DNA of 64,000 bases from Dryomyza anilis (GCA_951804985.1 OX638135.1:68986680-69050679), one strand, 5' to 3'; counted from the first letter of the stretch, positions 11,283 through 23,560 are shown. Program-made: numbers and translations. The notes: generated by a model not told the origin, from the letters alone.

Positions 11283-12520
11283 TGAATTACTTACTTACTT
11301 ATTTGGCCATTACAACCCATGATGGATCTCGGCCGCAGCAATTACGTCTCACCAGTCGCTTCTGTATTGCGCGCGCTGGTGCCAGATTTGCAGTCCAAGT
11401 GTTGTCAGGTAGTCTCGCACTTGATCGCTTCACCGGAGATTCGGACGCCCTCTCCTACGTTGACCACCACTGGGTACAGAATTGAACACCTTTTTTGTTG
11501 GAGCGCTTTCATCCATACGCTCGACATGCCTAAGCCAGCGTTGACGCTGGATCTTAATGCGTCTGACTATGTCAGCTCTTACAATCTTCTCCATTGTTAG
11601 GTTGAAGAAGTCACACTATAGGAAATCGCCTTGTCTGAAACCTCGTTCGGTATTAAACGTATCGAAGTGGTTGTTCCCAATATTCACTGAGCAACGTGTG
11701 TTGCTCCGGGTTATCCTGCACAGCCTTATAAGTTTCGCAGGTATACCGAACTCAGGCATGGTAGCGTAAAGGCGACTTCTTATCGGACTGTGGAAGGCAG
11801 CTTTGTAGTCGACGAAAAGGTGGTGGGTGTCGATCTGTCTTTCTTTGGTCTTTTCCAGGATTTGGCGCGAAATGTGTTCTATGGTGGATTTGCCAGGTAT
11901 GAAGCCGCACTGATAAGGTCCAATCAGTCTGTTGACGATTGGCTTCAGTTTTTCACATAATACGCTCGTTAGAACCTTATACGCGATATTGAGGAGATTT
12001 ATCCCACGGTAGTTGGCGCGTATCGTGAGATCCCCCTTCTTAAGGATTGGGCAGAGTATACTGCGATACCATTCGCTAGGCATCATTTCTTCTGACCATA
12101 TTCTTCTGATGAGCTGGTGCATGCTCGTTATGAGCTCATCGCCTCCGGCCTTAAACAACTCACAACTCAGGCAGACCATCCGATCCTGCGGCTTTGTCGT
12201 TTTTCAGCCTGTTGATGACTGCGCAGATCTCATCACGGTCAGGCGGCGGTATGTCAACGTCGTCGTCTGCAACTGGGGTTGTCAAGCAGTCTTCCCTATC
12301 GACGGAGTAGTTGTCATCATCGCCTACTAGAAGATCAGAGAAGTGCTCTCTCCATAATCTCAGTGTACCCTGGACATCTGTTACTAGATTCCCGTCATCG
12401 TCTTGACAGGAAGAGGGTTCGGTCATTAAACACCCGGTCAGGCGTCTTATCTTCTGGAAGTATTTTCGAACCTCGTTTCTGTCGCCATTCGTCGACGTGT
12501 GCACAAATTAGGCTGATATA
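11283..12520 (-). pseudogene. RTE-type LINE fragment (subfamily B, copy 1)
   Basis: The minus-strand frames encode RT blocks ANYRGINLLNIAYKVLTS, GPYQCGFIPGKSTIEH and TERGFRQGDFL, homologous to subfamily A but with distinct residues (for example MPEFGIPAKLIRLCRITRSN). The 3' end is the tail ACTTACTTACTTA (+ strand), shared by all RTE copies in the window. Frameshifts occur near 12,160, and the 5' end is internally deleted: a piece next to the linker is fused to a remnant of the endonuclease region at about 12,495. It is not functional. Confidence 0.85.
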
Positions 12521-13735
12521 AAAGTATTTAGCCTTGATAAATAAAATACATTTGATTCATATTATTTTAATTCAACAAAAATTACTTCGCGAATTCTAAT
12601 GGAGTACCTTTTCCAAATATTCTTCAACTATTTTCCTTTCGAAGTACCCGCACTTTGTCGAAGCTCCCTTCAGGAGCGAGTGAGACGGCTTGTGTTTGCC
12701 ACGTCGAATCCAAGGGGCATACTGGCAGGATGCCGGAACAGGGCCTTGGACAAGTGGCCAGACTAAGACGATTAGATCCCTAAAACCCTACCATGCGCCA
12801 GCATCTGGTGTCAGGATGTAGGCGTCTGTTCCCGGTGGGACAACTTCTTTCGTTCGATCGTAGGGTCTTTAAATACTTATAGGCGTCTGATCTCTGTGGG
12901 GCGGCCTTCTTTTTTCGACCGAAGGATTGTTAAACACATACAAACGAAGGTTCTGGAAACACTTCGACTTACGGGGTCGTTAAAACCAACTATGAGGTCG
13001 CTAAAGGAAATTAATACCGGGTATACGGATATCTACCCACGCGTCTGTAGTTTTCGCCATTTCAGCCAGGCGTATGCCCTCCCAGCAGGACAGGCCGCCC
13101 TCCCAGCAGGACAGGCGCCGTACCAGCTCGGCTGGTTGGGCGCTAGTAGTGGCCTGCGATGAAAATTCTGCAGGTGGAGGGAGGGTTGCAGTTATAGACT
13201 CCTCCCAGAGTTCGGATAGGACGGTAGTCGTGCGTCTTTCCGCGACTCCAAATTGTCATGGAGAGAGGAACTCGAAATTGTCATGGAGAGAGGAACTCGG
13301 ATGGGAAAAAGCGACTCTCTGGAGCGGCTAGGCGATTAAAAGCCTCACATCGATGGCAACCCTTCCTCTGGCAGTCAACAAACCGCTAATAACAGGGACA
13401 CTCAGTTGAAGCCAGCTGCTATACTTGGTTTACAAGGACCGGGTAAGCGATTGCGCTCTCCTAAGGAGATGACCCAGGTTGGACTGGCGAAGAAAAACAA
13501 GGCAAACATGCCTAAAAACAAGGGACATCTTCCCAGCGATGACATCCCGTCATGGACGTCCAATGTGGTGTTACGGTCTGCACTGCGAAATGCAGGGGCC
13601 GGCACAACTAAGAGACAGGTCGCGATGGAGAGTCAGCGAAGAAGAGATCGACGGCGGAAGGCGAACTCGATTATCGAGTCTTCTGACAGCACCCCCGAAA
13701 TCCATCTGGCAGACGCTAAGCTACGGCTCGTGACT
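12497..13735. repeat. GC-rich unidentified element, right arm (inverted copy of 7,131-7,957)
   Basis: Reverse complement of the left arm with about 400 extra bases at 12,930-13,130 and 13,370-13,500. It includes two short internal tandem repeats: CCCTCCCAGCAGGACAG twice at about 13,076-13,112, and a 24 bp unit containing TTGTCATGGAGAGAGG twice at 13,251-13,300. The + frames resemble a basic, Gly- and Ser-rich protein, perhaps an ORF1 or gag-like remnant, but no zinc knuckle is visible and the family is unknown. Confidence 0.6.
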
Positions 13736-13764
13736 ACTCGCGACTATGAGCGACATACCTGTTC

Positions 13765-15905
13765 TGTGTACTTACTTACTTATTTAAATGGCCCTTACAA
13801 CCAGCCGCGCCAGTCGGATCTGTTTTGCGCGCGCTCACGACAATTAGAAATACCAAGCGTTGTCAGGTTGTCCTCAACTTGGTCTTTCCAACGCAGATTT
13901 GGACGCCCTCTTCTACGCTGTCCACCTTCGAGTTTCGATTCAAGCATCTTCTTGGCTGGAGTGTTTTCATCCATTCGTTCGACATGACCTAGCCAGCGAA
14001 GCCGCTGGATCTTGATGCGCTTGACTATGTCAATGTCATCGAATAACTCATACAGCTCGTGGTTCATCTTGATTCGATACTCGTTAGCAAATCAGATAGT
14101 GCCAAAGATTTTACGGATAATCTTTCTCTCGAACGCTCCTAGTACTCTCTCATCGGTGGAGGCCAGCGTCCATGTTTCTGTACCATAAAGTAGGACGGGC
14201 ATGATGAGTGACTTGTAGAGCGTTATTTTTGTCCGGCTCTGATTCTCAATTGCCTACTGAGCCCAAAGTAGCACCTGTTGGCAAGAGTTATTCTCCGTTT
14301 GATCTCCAGGCTGACGTCATTGTTGCTGTTTACGCTGGATCCCAGATAGACGAAGTCCTTCACAATGTCGAACTTGTGGGTGTCAAAATCAGCTTTTTGT
14401 CCAAGACGCACGGACTCTTTTTTGCTTGTTGACACAAGGAACTTCGTCTTGTCCTCGTTCACCGCTAGACCCAATCGACGCGACTCTTTCTCCAATCTGG
14501 AGAATGCTGCGCTGACTGTTCGTGTGCTCCTGCCAATGATATCAATATCGTCGGCATATGCGAGCTTCTAGACACTTTTGTTGAGGACAGTGCCGCTTTG
14601 ACGGAGCTCGAACTATTTTCTCCATCAATAAGTTAAAAAAGTCGCACGATAGGGAGTCACCCTGTCTGAAACCTCATTCATTATGAAATGGCTCGGAGAG
14701 GTCTTTTCCTATTCTCACTGAGCAACGTGTGTTGCTCAGGGTCATCCTGCAAAGCCTTATAAGTTTCGCAGGTATACGTATAATCGTTCCTATATCGGAG
14801 TGTCGAAGGCAGCTTTATAGTCGACTAATAGGTGGTAGGTGTCGATCTGTTTTTCTAGGGTCTTATCCTGGATTAGGCGCAATGTGAAATTCTGGTCTAT
14901 GGTGGACTTTCCAGGTCTGAAGCCGCACTGATAAGGTCCAATCAGTCTGTTGACGATGGGCTTCAGTCTTTCACATAATACGCTCGATAGAACCTTGTAT
15001 GCGATATTGAGTAGGCTGATTCCACGGTAGTTGGCGCAGATATTGGGATCCCCTTTCTTAAAGATTGGGCAGAGTACACTGAGGTTCCAGTCACTTGGCA
15101 TGCTTTCATCCGACCATATTCTGCTTACGAGCTCGTGCATGCTCTCTATTAGCTATTCGCCTCCGGTCTTAAACAATTCAGCAGGCAGGCCATCAGCACC
15201 TGCGGCTTTGTTGTTTTTCAGCCGAGCAATGGCTGTTCTGACCTCGTCATGGTCGGGTGGCGGAATCTCAACGTCGTCATCAAGTACTGGGGTTGCCGGG
15301 TTTACTTCTCTGTCGGTGGAATTGCGGTCATCATCACCGGTCAGCAGTTTAGAGAAGTGATCCCTCCATATTTTCGGTGTGCTCTGGATATCTGTCACTA
15401 GATTCCCGTTCTCATCATTACAAGAAGAGGCTCCGGATTTTAAACCTCCGGCTCGACGTCTCATTTTCTCGAAGAATTTTCAAACCCTACTCCTGTCCCC
15501 ATGCATCTCAATCTCCTCACACCCACGTCTTTCTGCCTCGCTTTTTTTATGCCTGAAAAGACGTCTCTCTTCCATTCTCTTCTCTTTGTATCGCTCCTTC
15601 GCAGCTCGCGTATCTATCGACTGTAGAGTGGATTTGTACGCAGCGTCTTTCTCTGCAGTGGCCGCGCGACACTCTTGGTCATACCACTGATTCCTCAGGG
15701 TGCGTTGGAATCCAAGCACCTCTTCGGCAGCCGTACGCATAGAGCAGGAGATATGGTTCCACTGCGCGCTTATATCATAGAGAGGAGGAGTGGTTTGTCT
15801 AAGCAGGTGTGATAGTCGAGTGGAAAATGCTTGCGTTGTCTGTTGTGATTGCAGCTTTCCGACGTCTAGCTTTCTCTGCGTTTGGTTCCGTACGTTCTTC
15901 GAAGC
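13765..15905 (-). pseudogene. RTE-type LINE remnant (subfamily A, right arm)
   Basis: The minus strand covers the RTE linker and RT from about 15,905 down to the (AAGT)n-type tail at 13,765. It contains [24 protein letters not shown] C-terminal, palm and fingers blocks. Several stops and a deletion shared with 5,886-7,130 show a common damaged ancestor. At the 5' side it extends about 540 bases further than the left arm, through the ERYKEKRMEERRLF basic linker, before homology ends near 15,905. Confidence 0.85.
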
Positions 15906-16199
15906 GACCCACGTGTGATATCCAAAGGATTCTAGGGAGGCAGAACCGCGGGCTGGGGGTAGAAACTATAGAGTGTTTCACAGGGATGAGATGACCGATG
16001 GAAATCTTATCGTGGTGGGAACTCCATCACGACACTGTAGAAATCTGAGGGACGTGCCTTCTTACTTACGTCATCTGTGACCATTAAGCTGGGCGGAAAA
16101 CCTTTCGGAGCAGGGGCCCAATCAGGAAACAGCAATCGAAGGGCAATCTTCCCAGTCCGGTCGCGGAGGATATATAGCTCAATTCCGAGATATTAATCA
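15906..16199. other. Unassigned sequence between LINE fragments
   Basis: No recognisable gene. Moderately GC-rich, with short frames only. It may be further LINE sequence too decayed to identify. Confidence 0.35.
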
Positions 16200-16480
16200 A
16201 GCACCAGACCATAATTAACTCAATTTCCAATACTGTTTTTTCAGTTAATTCAGTTAATTCGTTCTTCAGTCGCACGATACGTTTGTGGAACAATCTCCCT
16301 GCCTCTGTTTTTCCCGACATTTTTAATATTGGAAAATTTAAAGCAAACATCCACCGACACTACTCCATCTTTCCTCCTCCCTTTAACCTATAATCCTTTC
16401 TTACGATCAACACTGTGCATTGCACGAATAGGGGGCATCCCCTGAGCGTTGGTTAATTTGTAAAAAAAAAAAAAAAAAAA
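16200..16480 (+). pseudogene. 3' end of a CR1/Jockey-type LINE with poly-A tail
   Basis: The + strand encodes a C-terminal reverse-transcriptase signature, SRTIRLWNNLPASVFPD followed by FKANIHRHY and a stop at about 16,391. This is the usual end of CR1/Jockey-class ORF2. A short 3' UTR (ending GCATCCCCTGAGCGTTGGTT) and a 19 nt poly-A run (16,462-16,480) follow. The same 3' UTR plus poly-A recurs inverted at 55,146-55,190. Only the last 250 bases or so are present. Confidence 0.75.
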
Positions 16481-16760
16481 CTGCGACTGCATCCCGGAGG
16501 CAAATGATCATACCGTCGCAAAGTTTGCTTTCCCGACTAGGGAGGAATGGAACAACGGTCAGGTATTGTCTAGCAACCAGGGGATCCACCTCTACACTGA
16601 CGGATCAAAACTAAGTGGTCGCACTGGAGCAGGCTTCTTCTGTGAAACCTTTTCTGCAAAAGAAAGCCTCCGCCTGCATGACCACAACACCATATTTCAG
16701 CCGTCTTTTCAAATTGGGAAGAGTCGACTGTTACATCTCACTTTCTAACCGACATTGAGT
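16481..16760 (+). pseudogene. Non-LTR retrotransposon RNase H fragment
   Basis: A frame at 16,566-16,748 contains HLYTDGSKLSGRTGAGFFC, the first RNase H block with its catalytic Asp, followed by a LHDHNTIFQ segment that normally precedes the AEI glutamate block. The frame breaks before that block. It starts directly after the poly-A of the preceding LINE and appears to belong to a different, R1- or I-like element. Confidence 0.7.
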
Positions 16761-18151
16761 AGCAAAACTGTAGCTACCACACACTACAAGCGACACATGA
16801 TCTGAGGGGTCACAACGGGCCTACTTTTATGGCCTAGGTATACTATGTGCTATGCACCGAGTGGTTTTATCCCCTCATTGAATCCATCAATCAATCATAA
16901 AAAAGATGTTTAATGGATGGTTGCTATACATAATCGTAACTTAATATTTAATGCTGTGATATTTCTGGTAATCATCATTGTTTTCTTAGTGCGTATATTG
17001 CTTTTCCTTCTCGTTCTTCCCAGTAGAAATATTCCCTTCAGAATTATTTCCCGTAGTTTTTTTCCACGTAGAAGTTTTATTGCAAGTTTTAGTGTGGTGT
17101 GTGTGGTTTTAGTACGGTGAGTTTAAAGAAGTTGGTGTGGTTAGTATACTTTGGTGTGAAATATCTTGATATCACTATAATAACTGTCGACATACACCAT
17201 CTTGAAAAAGTACCTCATATGTGTGTGCCACTCCCAAATTTCATTAAATTTGCTATAATTTGTTGTTAATCTTTGGGTTGTATGTGAGAGGATACGCATA
17301 TTCTTACAATAAAAAAGTGTCAACTCAAATATTACATTTTAATGGTAAAAGTGAAAATAAAATTTCCTGGGATGAAAAATATTTCTTTTCCGAGTTCTCT
17401 TTGATGGCAGCATCGCCGGTCGGACATTTGATTCCTTTTACTTCAATGCAATAGAAATAACTCCACGAATTCTAATGGAGTACCTTTTCCAAATATTCAT
17501 CAACTATCTTCCTATTTGTTAGATATTAAATTGATGTAATCGTAAAATTGTAAAATAGTTGCTAGCAATTGTAATCGTAAAATTGTAAGAGAGTTTCTAG
17601 CAATTTTTATCGTATTTGACGGATGTTTGAGAGATGGTTGTCTCAAAGACGTTCTAAATAATTTGTAAATAACTTTATATTTACGGCTATGATATTTCTG
17701 GTATTAATCTTTGTTTTCTTAGTGTAAACTCTGCCCTCTTACAACATATATATAGTTTCCAAATTTTATTCGATTCAGCCGTTTTGACGTCCACTTAAAG
17801 GAGAAAAAGGGGTTATGGAGCCAGAAATATATTGTGTGCAATGTAATTTGACCTTATAATAGATTTGAATAATTTGCGATGGTTTTGACCTTAATTTTTT
17901 AACATTGTAATGAGGGATCCTTTGGCATCTAAACAGTGCTTTGCCCGACCCATATTCTTACGGAGATTATAAAAGGTGTTTTTCCTTGAAAATATATAAA
18001 TTTTTAATTATTTTTTTTGCACACTTCCAATACTGACTTTGTGTTTAAGGGGTTGTACCAATCTCTGTTTATTTTTAAGGTTATATACAAACATTCACTA
18101 CATACATATATTATTTATTTTGAAATAAGACAGCTTGACAATATACATACA
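16761..18151. other. Intronic or flanking repeat-rich DNA
   Basis: Contains a family of T/G-rich repeats with AGTGTGGTGAGTTT-like motifs (16,990-17,200) seen again at 36,420-36,650 and 62,090-62,640. A short scrap at 17,455-17,515 (AATTCTAATGGAGTACCTTTTCC) matches the outer end of the GC-rich element at 7,850 and 12,600. No gene was recognised. The Eph transmembrane exon should lie upstream of 18,319 but I could not identify it. Confidence 0.45.
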
Positions 18152-18290
<139 letters not shown>

Positions 18291-18318
18291 TTTTGTAATT
18301 TACAAATCGTTATTACAG

Positions 18319-18447
18319 TGACTACACCGCTCTTTGGAACGAGTCGAAGTTACATTGATCCGCATACTTATGAAGATCCAAATCAAGCAATTCGAGAGTT
18401 CGCGCGGGAAATCGATGCCAGCTATATAACTATTGAAGCCATAATAG
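18319..18447 (+). CDS. Eph receptor tyrosine kinase, juxtamembrane exon
   Basis: This exon encodes the cytoplasmic juxtamembrane segment of an Eph receptor, the membrane tyrosine kinase that binds ephrins on neighbouring cells and steers axons. It contains the conserved [20 protein letters not shown] motif, whose two tyrosines (YIDP and YEDP) are the known autophosphorylation sites that release kinase autoinhibition and bind SH2 proteins, then [14 protein letters not shown] leading into the kinase glycine loop. Acceptor TTATTACAG at 18,318; donor GTTATG at 18,448, a weaker donor than GTRAGT. The frame continues in phase into 18,504. Upstream exons (ligand-binding, Cys-rich, FNIII, transmembrane) are not found in the window, and the exon follows a long TA tract. 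Confidence 0.93.
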
Positions 18448-18503
18448 GTTATGTTTTATTTTAGCTGTGGTAACAGTGATATTTTATGTATAATATTTTT
18501 CAG

Positions 18504-18599
18504 GTGGTGGTGAATTTGGTGATGTTTGTCGTGGACGTTTAAAAATACCTCCTAATTTCGTTCAAGATATTGATGTTGCAATTAAAACATTAAAACCAG
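18504..18599 (+). CDS. Eph kinase exon: glycine-rich loop and catalytic lysine
   Basis: Continues the previous exon through a 56-base intron. It encodes GGGEFGDVCRGRLK, the ATP-binding glycine loop (G-x-G-x-x-G), and VAIKTLKP with the catalytic Lys that positions ATP phosphates. Acceptor TTTTTCAG at 18,503, donor GTATTA at 18,600. The codon split (AT-A-G|GT) restores the expected Ile-Gly. Known Eph kinases have the same order and spacing. Confidence 0.94.
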
Positions 18600-18658
18600 G
18601 TATTAATGTAAAAAGACACATTATTTAATAATAATGTTATCTAACATTTTGTTTAAAG

Positions 18659-19029
18659 GGTCTTCCGAAAAAGCGCGATGCGACTTTTTGACTGAAGCTT
18701 CCATTATGGGACAGTTTGATCACCCAAATGTTATATATTTACAAGGAGTCGTAACTCGCTCAAATCCTGTAATGATAATTACTGAATACATGGAAAATGG
18801 AAGTTTGGACACATTTCTGCGTGTAAATGATGGAAAATTTCAAACTTTGCAATTAATTGGCATGCTACGTGGCATTGCGAGTGGGATGTCGTATTTAAGT
18901 GATATGAATTACGTACACCGTGATTTAGCAGCACGAAATGTATTGGTTAATGCTCAACTTTTCTGTAAAATAGCTGACTTCGGTCTCTCGCGAGAAATTG
19001 AAAATGCTAGCGATGCTTATACCACAAGG
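18659..19029 (+). CDS. Eph kinase exon: N-lobe to DFG
   Basis: Encodes 123 complete codons after a 59-base intron. Visible motifs are the helix C region ([20 protein letters not shown], with the Glu that salt-bridges the catalytic Lys), the hinge ([11 protein letters not shown]), the catalytic loop HRDLAARN with the proton-acceptor Asp, and DFGLSR with the Mg-binding Asp followed by the activation-loop Tyr in DAYTTR. Nothing is missing, and the frame is uninterrupted, so the kinase is expected to be active. Donor GTAAGA at 19,030 is strong. Confidence 0.95.
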
Positions 19030-19085
19030 GTAAGAGTACGAAAGTTTTTTTATTTATTTAGTTTTAAGTTTTTAAAATTATCTAG

Positions 19086-19232
19086 GGCGGTAAAATTCCT
19101 GTGCGTTGGACAGCGCCTGAAGCCATTGCTTTTAGAAAATTTACTTCTGCATCAGATGTTTGGTCATACGGCGTTGTGTTATGGGAAGTTATGTCTTACG
19201 GTGAACGACCCTACTGGAATTGGTCAAATCAG
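19086..19232 (+). CDS. Eph kinase exon: activation segment and C-lobe start
   Basis: Begins [14 protein letters not shown], joining TTR of the previous exon to make the usual activation segment and APE motif. It continues with [20 protein letters not shown], containing the structural Asp of subdomain IX. Acceptor ATTATCTAG at 19,085, donor GTAAAT at 19,233. The exon ends after NWSNQ in phase 0. The next coding exon is 14,276 bases away at 33,509. Confidence 0.95.
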
Positions 19233-19302
19233 GTAAATTATCATATTGATTATATTGCTGTATTTTTACCTCGAATTATTTTAAATATATCAATATTTTA
19301 GT

Positions 19303-20876
19303 TAAGTTACGGACACTGAATACTAATTTATTTTGTAATTCCATAATTCTTCAAAGTACTATTACAAAATTACAAGAAAAAGATACATATTTTATAATTT
19401 TTATTATTTCGTTTGTTGGTAATTTTGTTGATTTGTTAGACTTCTCTTCATAAATCTTAAACTTTTATTGTACAAGTTATAAATGAACAACATTGGATAC
19501 AGTTAGTTGATAGATGTATTTTGCTGTTGTGAAAAATGGGCGGATTTGAAAAGAGGATAGTTTAATGATATTATATATCATCGGTGATACTGCAAAACGC
19601 CTAACTGCATGTGAAAATTACGCCTAGTTTTGTGTTATAATCGGATTTTTAATGACATGTTGATCAGATAAATTAGATAAGTGCCATTATAAGTTATGAC
19701 AAACTTAATTTTGTATGAAATAAGTGCAGAATTGAGACTGAAAATAGTTTTGTTTCTTCTGTAAAATTCATTTTGCAAGAGGTATTCGAAAATGTAGATA
19801 GGCGGTTTTGCAGTTTCACCGACGATATGCATGAAATTTATGTATTTTAAGAGAGAAATTGATGAAACTTTGCATTGATTTACTCTATGTTTGTATCTTG
19901 CGATAGTACAAAAATGGTCGAATCGCAAAAGGATGTGATGTTAATATATATGTTTAATATACAAATAATGTTCTCACTTATTAGCCTATAACTTTTGCAG
20001 TTTAAGAGATAAATGAACGAAGTTATTATGGTACATTATTCTTTTATAAAAATGGGTTAAATTGGAAAAGGGGGGGAGTTTTTTATTAATAAAAGAAATT
20101 TTCAATTCATATAGTTACTAGTTATGCATATATTGATGTGAAATATATACTTTTCGTATGTGAAAATTAAAAAAGGTGTTTTACCTGTTAACTGTAAACA
20201 GGTAAAATTTTGGATTAAATTAGTTTATGGATGTACATTACACTACTCAAAAATGGGCGCAATCGGAATTCAGGAAGTGGCACATTTCATATATATATGT
20301 TCATTGAAACAATATTTATTGGAAAGATGTAAATTTTTGACTCATATTTATCTGTAACTTTTGCTTTGAAACATTTCGAAAAAAAGCACTTCAAAACATA
20401 CCTCAAAAAACTAAAACATCTTTTTTTATGTTTGAGTATGTGTTTCGTATATTTAATATAAAAATAATAATTTACTTTCTCAAACCGTTTATGTAATTTA
20501 TTTCTGATGACTTTCATCTAAAGTATATAAGAGACGCCATTGCAGTTTCTGATCCATAGTGCGGCGCAGCGTAGGGCGTAAATTTCTGTAGCTCTGTAAC
20601 CACTGATCCCATCAGTTGACAAATCAAATATCCAAAGTTAAATATTAAATATTATAACCCAGTGTATCAAACACCAAAACTCATTTTTGGAGCATAGTAA
20701 GATATTAACATTACCTAAATATATACAACCAAAATTTCTCTCATTTATCTTTCGAAATACAAAAGTTACGAAGTATTTGCCAAAAATTAACATTTTTCCA
20801 ATAGAATTGAATTTTAATATATGAAACGTGCCACTTCCGGAATAACAATTCCGCCCATTTTAAGAATAGTGTAACG
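19303..20876. other. Intronic AT-rich repeats with GGGCGGAATT motifs
   Basis: A motif close to AAAAATGGGCGGAATTGGAAAAG recurs at about 19,528, 20,050 and 20,250, and inverted at 20,850. The stretches 20,225-20,350 and 20,740-20,865 form inverted partners around GTGCCACTTCCGGAAT, suggesting a foldback element about 650 bases long. Related motifs occur at 10,907, 23,190 and 28,146. No coding potential was recognised. Confidence 0.5.
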
Positions 20877-22043
20877 TAGAGATGGGCACGTGAGTGAGTT
20901 TTGACTCACATTCACTCACGCTCACGAAAGAATTTTTTTAATCACGCACACTCACTCACGGTCTTTTTTGCTCTACTCACTCACAATCACGTGAGTAAAA
21001 TTAAGATTCAATCACAATCACGCGTGATCACGCGTGATTCACGTGAATCACGCTGAATCACGTGTTTTTGTTTCAGAATGCATAAAAATACATATTTCAT
21101 TTGTATATGTTGGTGATATTGGTTGACCGAGCGTGGCACCTCTAATAAAACCTACATCTTTAAACGCAATAATGATTTTAGGGAGTTTGATAAATTATAT
21201 CTTAATTTTTAACGGAGATGGAAATGTGGAAGACCTTCGATGTGCTGTTCATATAAAAACCAAAAAATTGTGTCGAAAAATAATTCTCCGGTAAAGAATT
21301 CGTGTAAAATCTTTGAGAATTGTCCATGGAAAAATGATCTCTGGAAAAAAATTATCAATAAAAGAATAGTCTGGAGTAGAATTTACGAGGGATGAATTGA
21401 CTTTGTGAACAACTATTTTTGAAGCGATTTTATTGGTTACTACATTTATAACTCGAATAAAAACTGGACCCCATACGAACCTCTGGAACAAACTAAACTT
21501 AATAAACAAAGGAAGTCAATACAGAGTTATCATGTATAGTGGGTATATCGACAAAAAAAATGCGTTCAATGTCTATTTCCATGAACGGTCGTATGAAACT
21601 AAGCAAAAACTATTGACATGACCCCACAAAAATTGACTAGCCCATACTAAGTACGGCTGGTTTACAGGGGTTAGATCAATTGTTGACTGAAATCTTGCAA
21701 CATATTCTGAATTGAAGAAGGGGTATATGACGGTCGGTTTGATTTATTATAGTTCTGAATAGTGGGTAGCCGGCACCCAAAGCCATCTGAGTTCAAGGGG
21801 TGGCCCTACTTGTTCTGTAGTTTAGCAAAAATATAGAAAAATTGAAAAAAATAAAAAAGAGATATTTTATTTTATGAAACATTCGACTCATTCACGAAAA
21901 AAATTTACTCACGCACACTCACTCACGGTATTTTTTGGTCTACTCACCCTCACTCACAATCACGTGAGCAAAATTAGAATTCAATCACAATCACGCGTGA
22001 TTCTCGCGAATCACGCTGAATCACGCTCACATGCCCATCTCTA
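20877..22043. mobile_element. hAT-type MITE with TCACGTGA arrays (copy 1)
   Basis: Ends are TAGAGATGGGCACGTGAG and its partner CTCACATGCCCATCTCTA, flanked by an 8 bp duplication GTGTAACG (20,869-20,876) and GTGTAAGG (22,044-22,051). Subterminal arrays contain many CACTCAC, ATCACGCG and TCACGTGAATCACG units. The central part (about 21,250-21,830) is homologous to the copy at 56,355-57,247. It has no transposase, so it is non-autonomous. Confidence 0.85.
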
Positions 22044-22219
22044 GTGTAAGGTACATTCATAAACTAATATAAAAAAAAAATTATTATCTAGCTATAATCT
22101 CTATTTATAAAAGAGTTACAGTTAAAACAGTATCAAACAAAAAAATTTATATACACCCGGAAAAAAAGTCCATCAAATACCATTAAAATTTTTCAATAGG
22201 ACAATTATTGATTTAAAAT

Positions 22220-22971
22220 CAAGTATTGAAACCTAAACGAATAACGGTTTCGATTTCGGTTTCGTTTTTTTCCGCGTTTCGGTTTCGGTTTTAAGTTTTT
22301 ATAACGAAACGGTTTCGGTGTACCGGTTCCAAGTTACGGTTTCGGTTTTGATATCGGTTTTTGTATAAAATTTCTTTTTTTTCCATATTTTTCAAATAAC
22401 TAAACATTCTTTATATGGTGCTAAGTTATGTTCAAATTGTTATATTGGGGTAAAGTGGGAAACGTAATTTAAATAATGTTTGTTTTAATTGATTTCGCAA
22501 AGAAAAAATGTCAATTCAAAACTTCGTGATCAAACCAATGAAGAGCAACATTTTGACTTCACCTGAGATACGTTCTGATTTGCAAAAGAGATCAGAGAAG
22601 CGAACCTTTAACAAGAGCAACAAGAATACATCGGTAAATATTCTTAAAATTCATAAGGAGAAGAATTTTGTACAATGTCCATCCATAAAAGCCAAAGAAA
22701 TTAAATTTCAACAATTCAGTGAACTGCAATATCTGCCTTATACTTGAAATGTTCGAACTTGTGGAACTTGCACTTCATTTTTCGTATTTTCTTAAGTAGG
22801 TACTGAGATTTTAATAATTTAATACTTTTTTTCAAATTTTTTCTCGCATTACCATTGTTTTCTATTACCTTATTATAATTTTTTAATCCTTAATATATAT
22901 GTAACGGTTTCGGTTTTAAAAATGAAACGGTTTTAAACGGATATCGGTTTCGGTTACGGTTTCAATCCTTG
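22220..22971 (+). mobile_element. hAT-like element with GGTTTC arrays (copy 2)
   Basis: Ends CAAGTATTGAAACCTAAACG and ACGGTTTCAATCCTTG match, inverted, the ends of the element at 567-2,618. Between them a 79-codon frame (22,508-22,747) containing NFVIKPMKSN is also detectable, broken, on the minus strand of copy 1 near 2,300. Its function is unknown; it may be a captured exon or a remnant of the element's own gene. The flanking 8 bases (TTTAAAAT, CAAAAAAT) match poorly, so the target duplication has decayed or is absent. Confidence 0.7.
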
Positions 22972-23560
22972 CAAAAAATAAATCTTTTCATATAAATTCA
23001 ATGGAAATTTCATTGTATTTTCTAGTATTTAATTTTTAATAGTAAAAAACTATTATTTATATAGTATTTTTATCTGGGTGTACAAAATATGACACTTTAA
23101 TTTTTCATATTTTTTCACAGCGAGTTAGGTATAACTATAAACTATATGAATTTAAAATTTTATATATCTTTTGCTAACCATATCAGGGATATAAAAGTGT
23201 CATTGCTCCTTTTCCAATTCCGCCTTTTTTTATAAAACTGTAATGTACCAGTATAAATTAACGTTGTTTAAAGTTTCGTCCACTTCAGTGTTACCACCTT
23301 TAAATTTGAATTATCCACAAAATTAAAAAAAAAAATACACAATTTGACTACAAATTAAAAAGTATAATAAAAAGTGACGTTGGGAACCAAAAAAGGCTAA
23401 GTCCATTTTTGAAAAAATTGAGTTGAACCAGGATTCGTATCATAGATCTGGTATTACATATATGTATTTTTAACATTTCACAACATTTTTAAACATGTAA
23501 AAGTTATGTCGGAAATTAAAAAATTGATAAGCAAAAGTTTGCTAGATAATGACCGAAGAC
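22972..23560. other. AT-rich intron sequence
   Basis: Nothing recognised beyond a GGGCGGAATT-family motif near 23,205. Confidence 0.4.
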
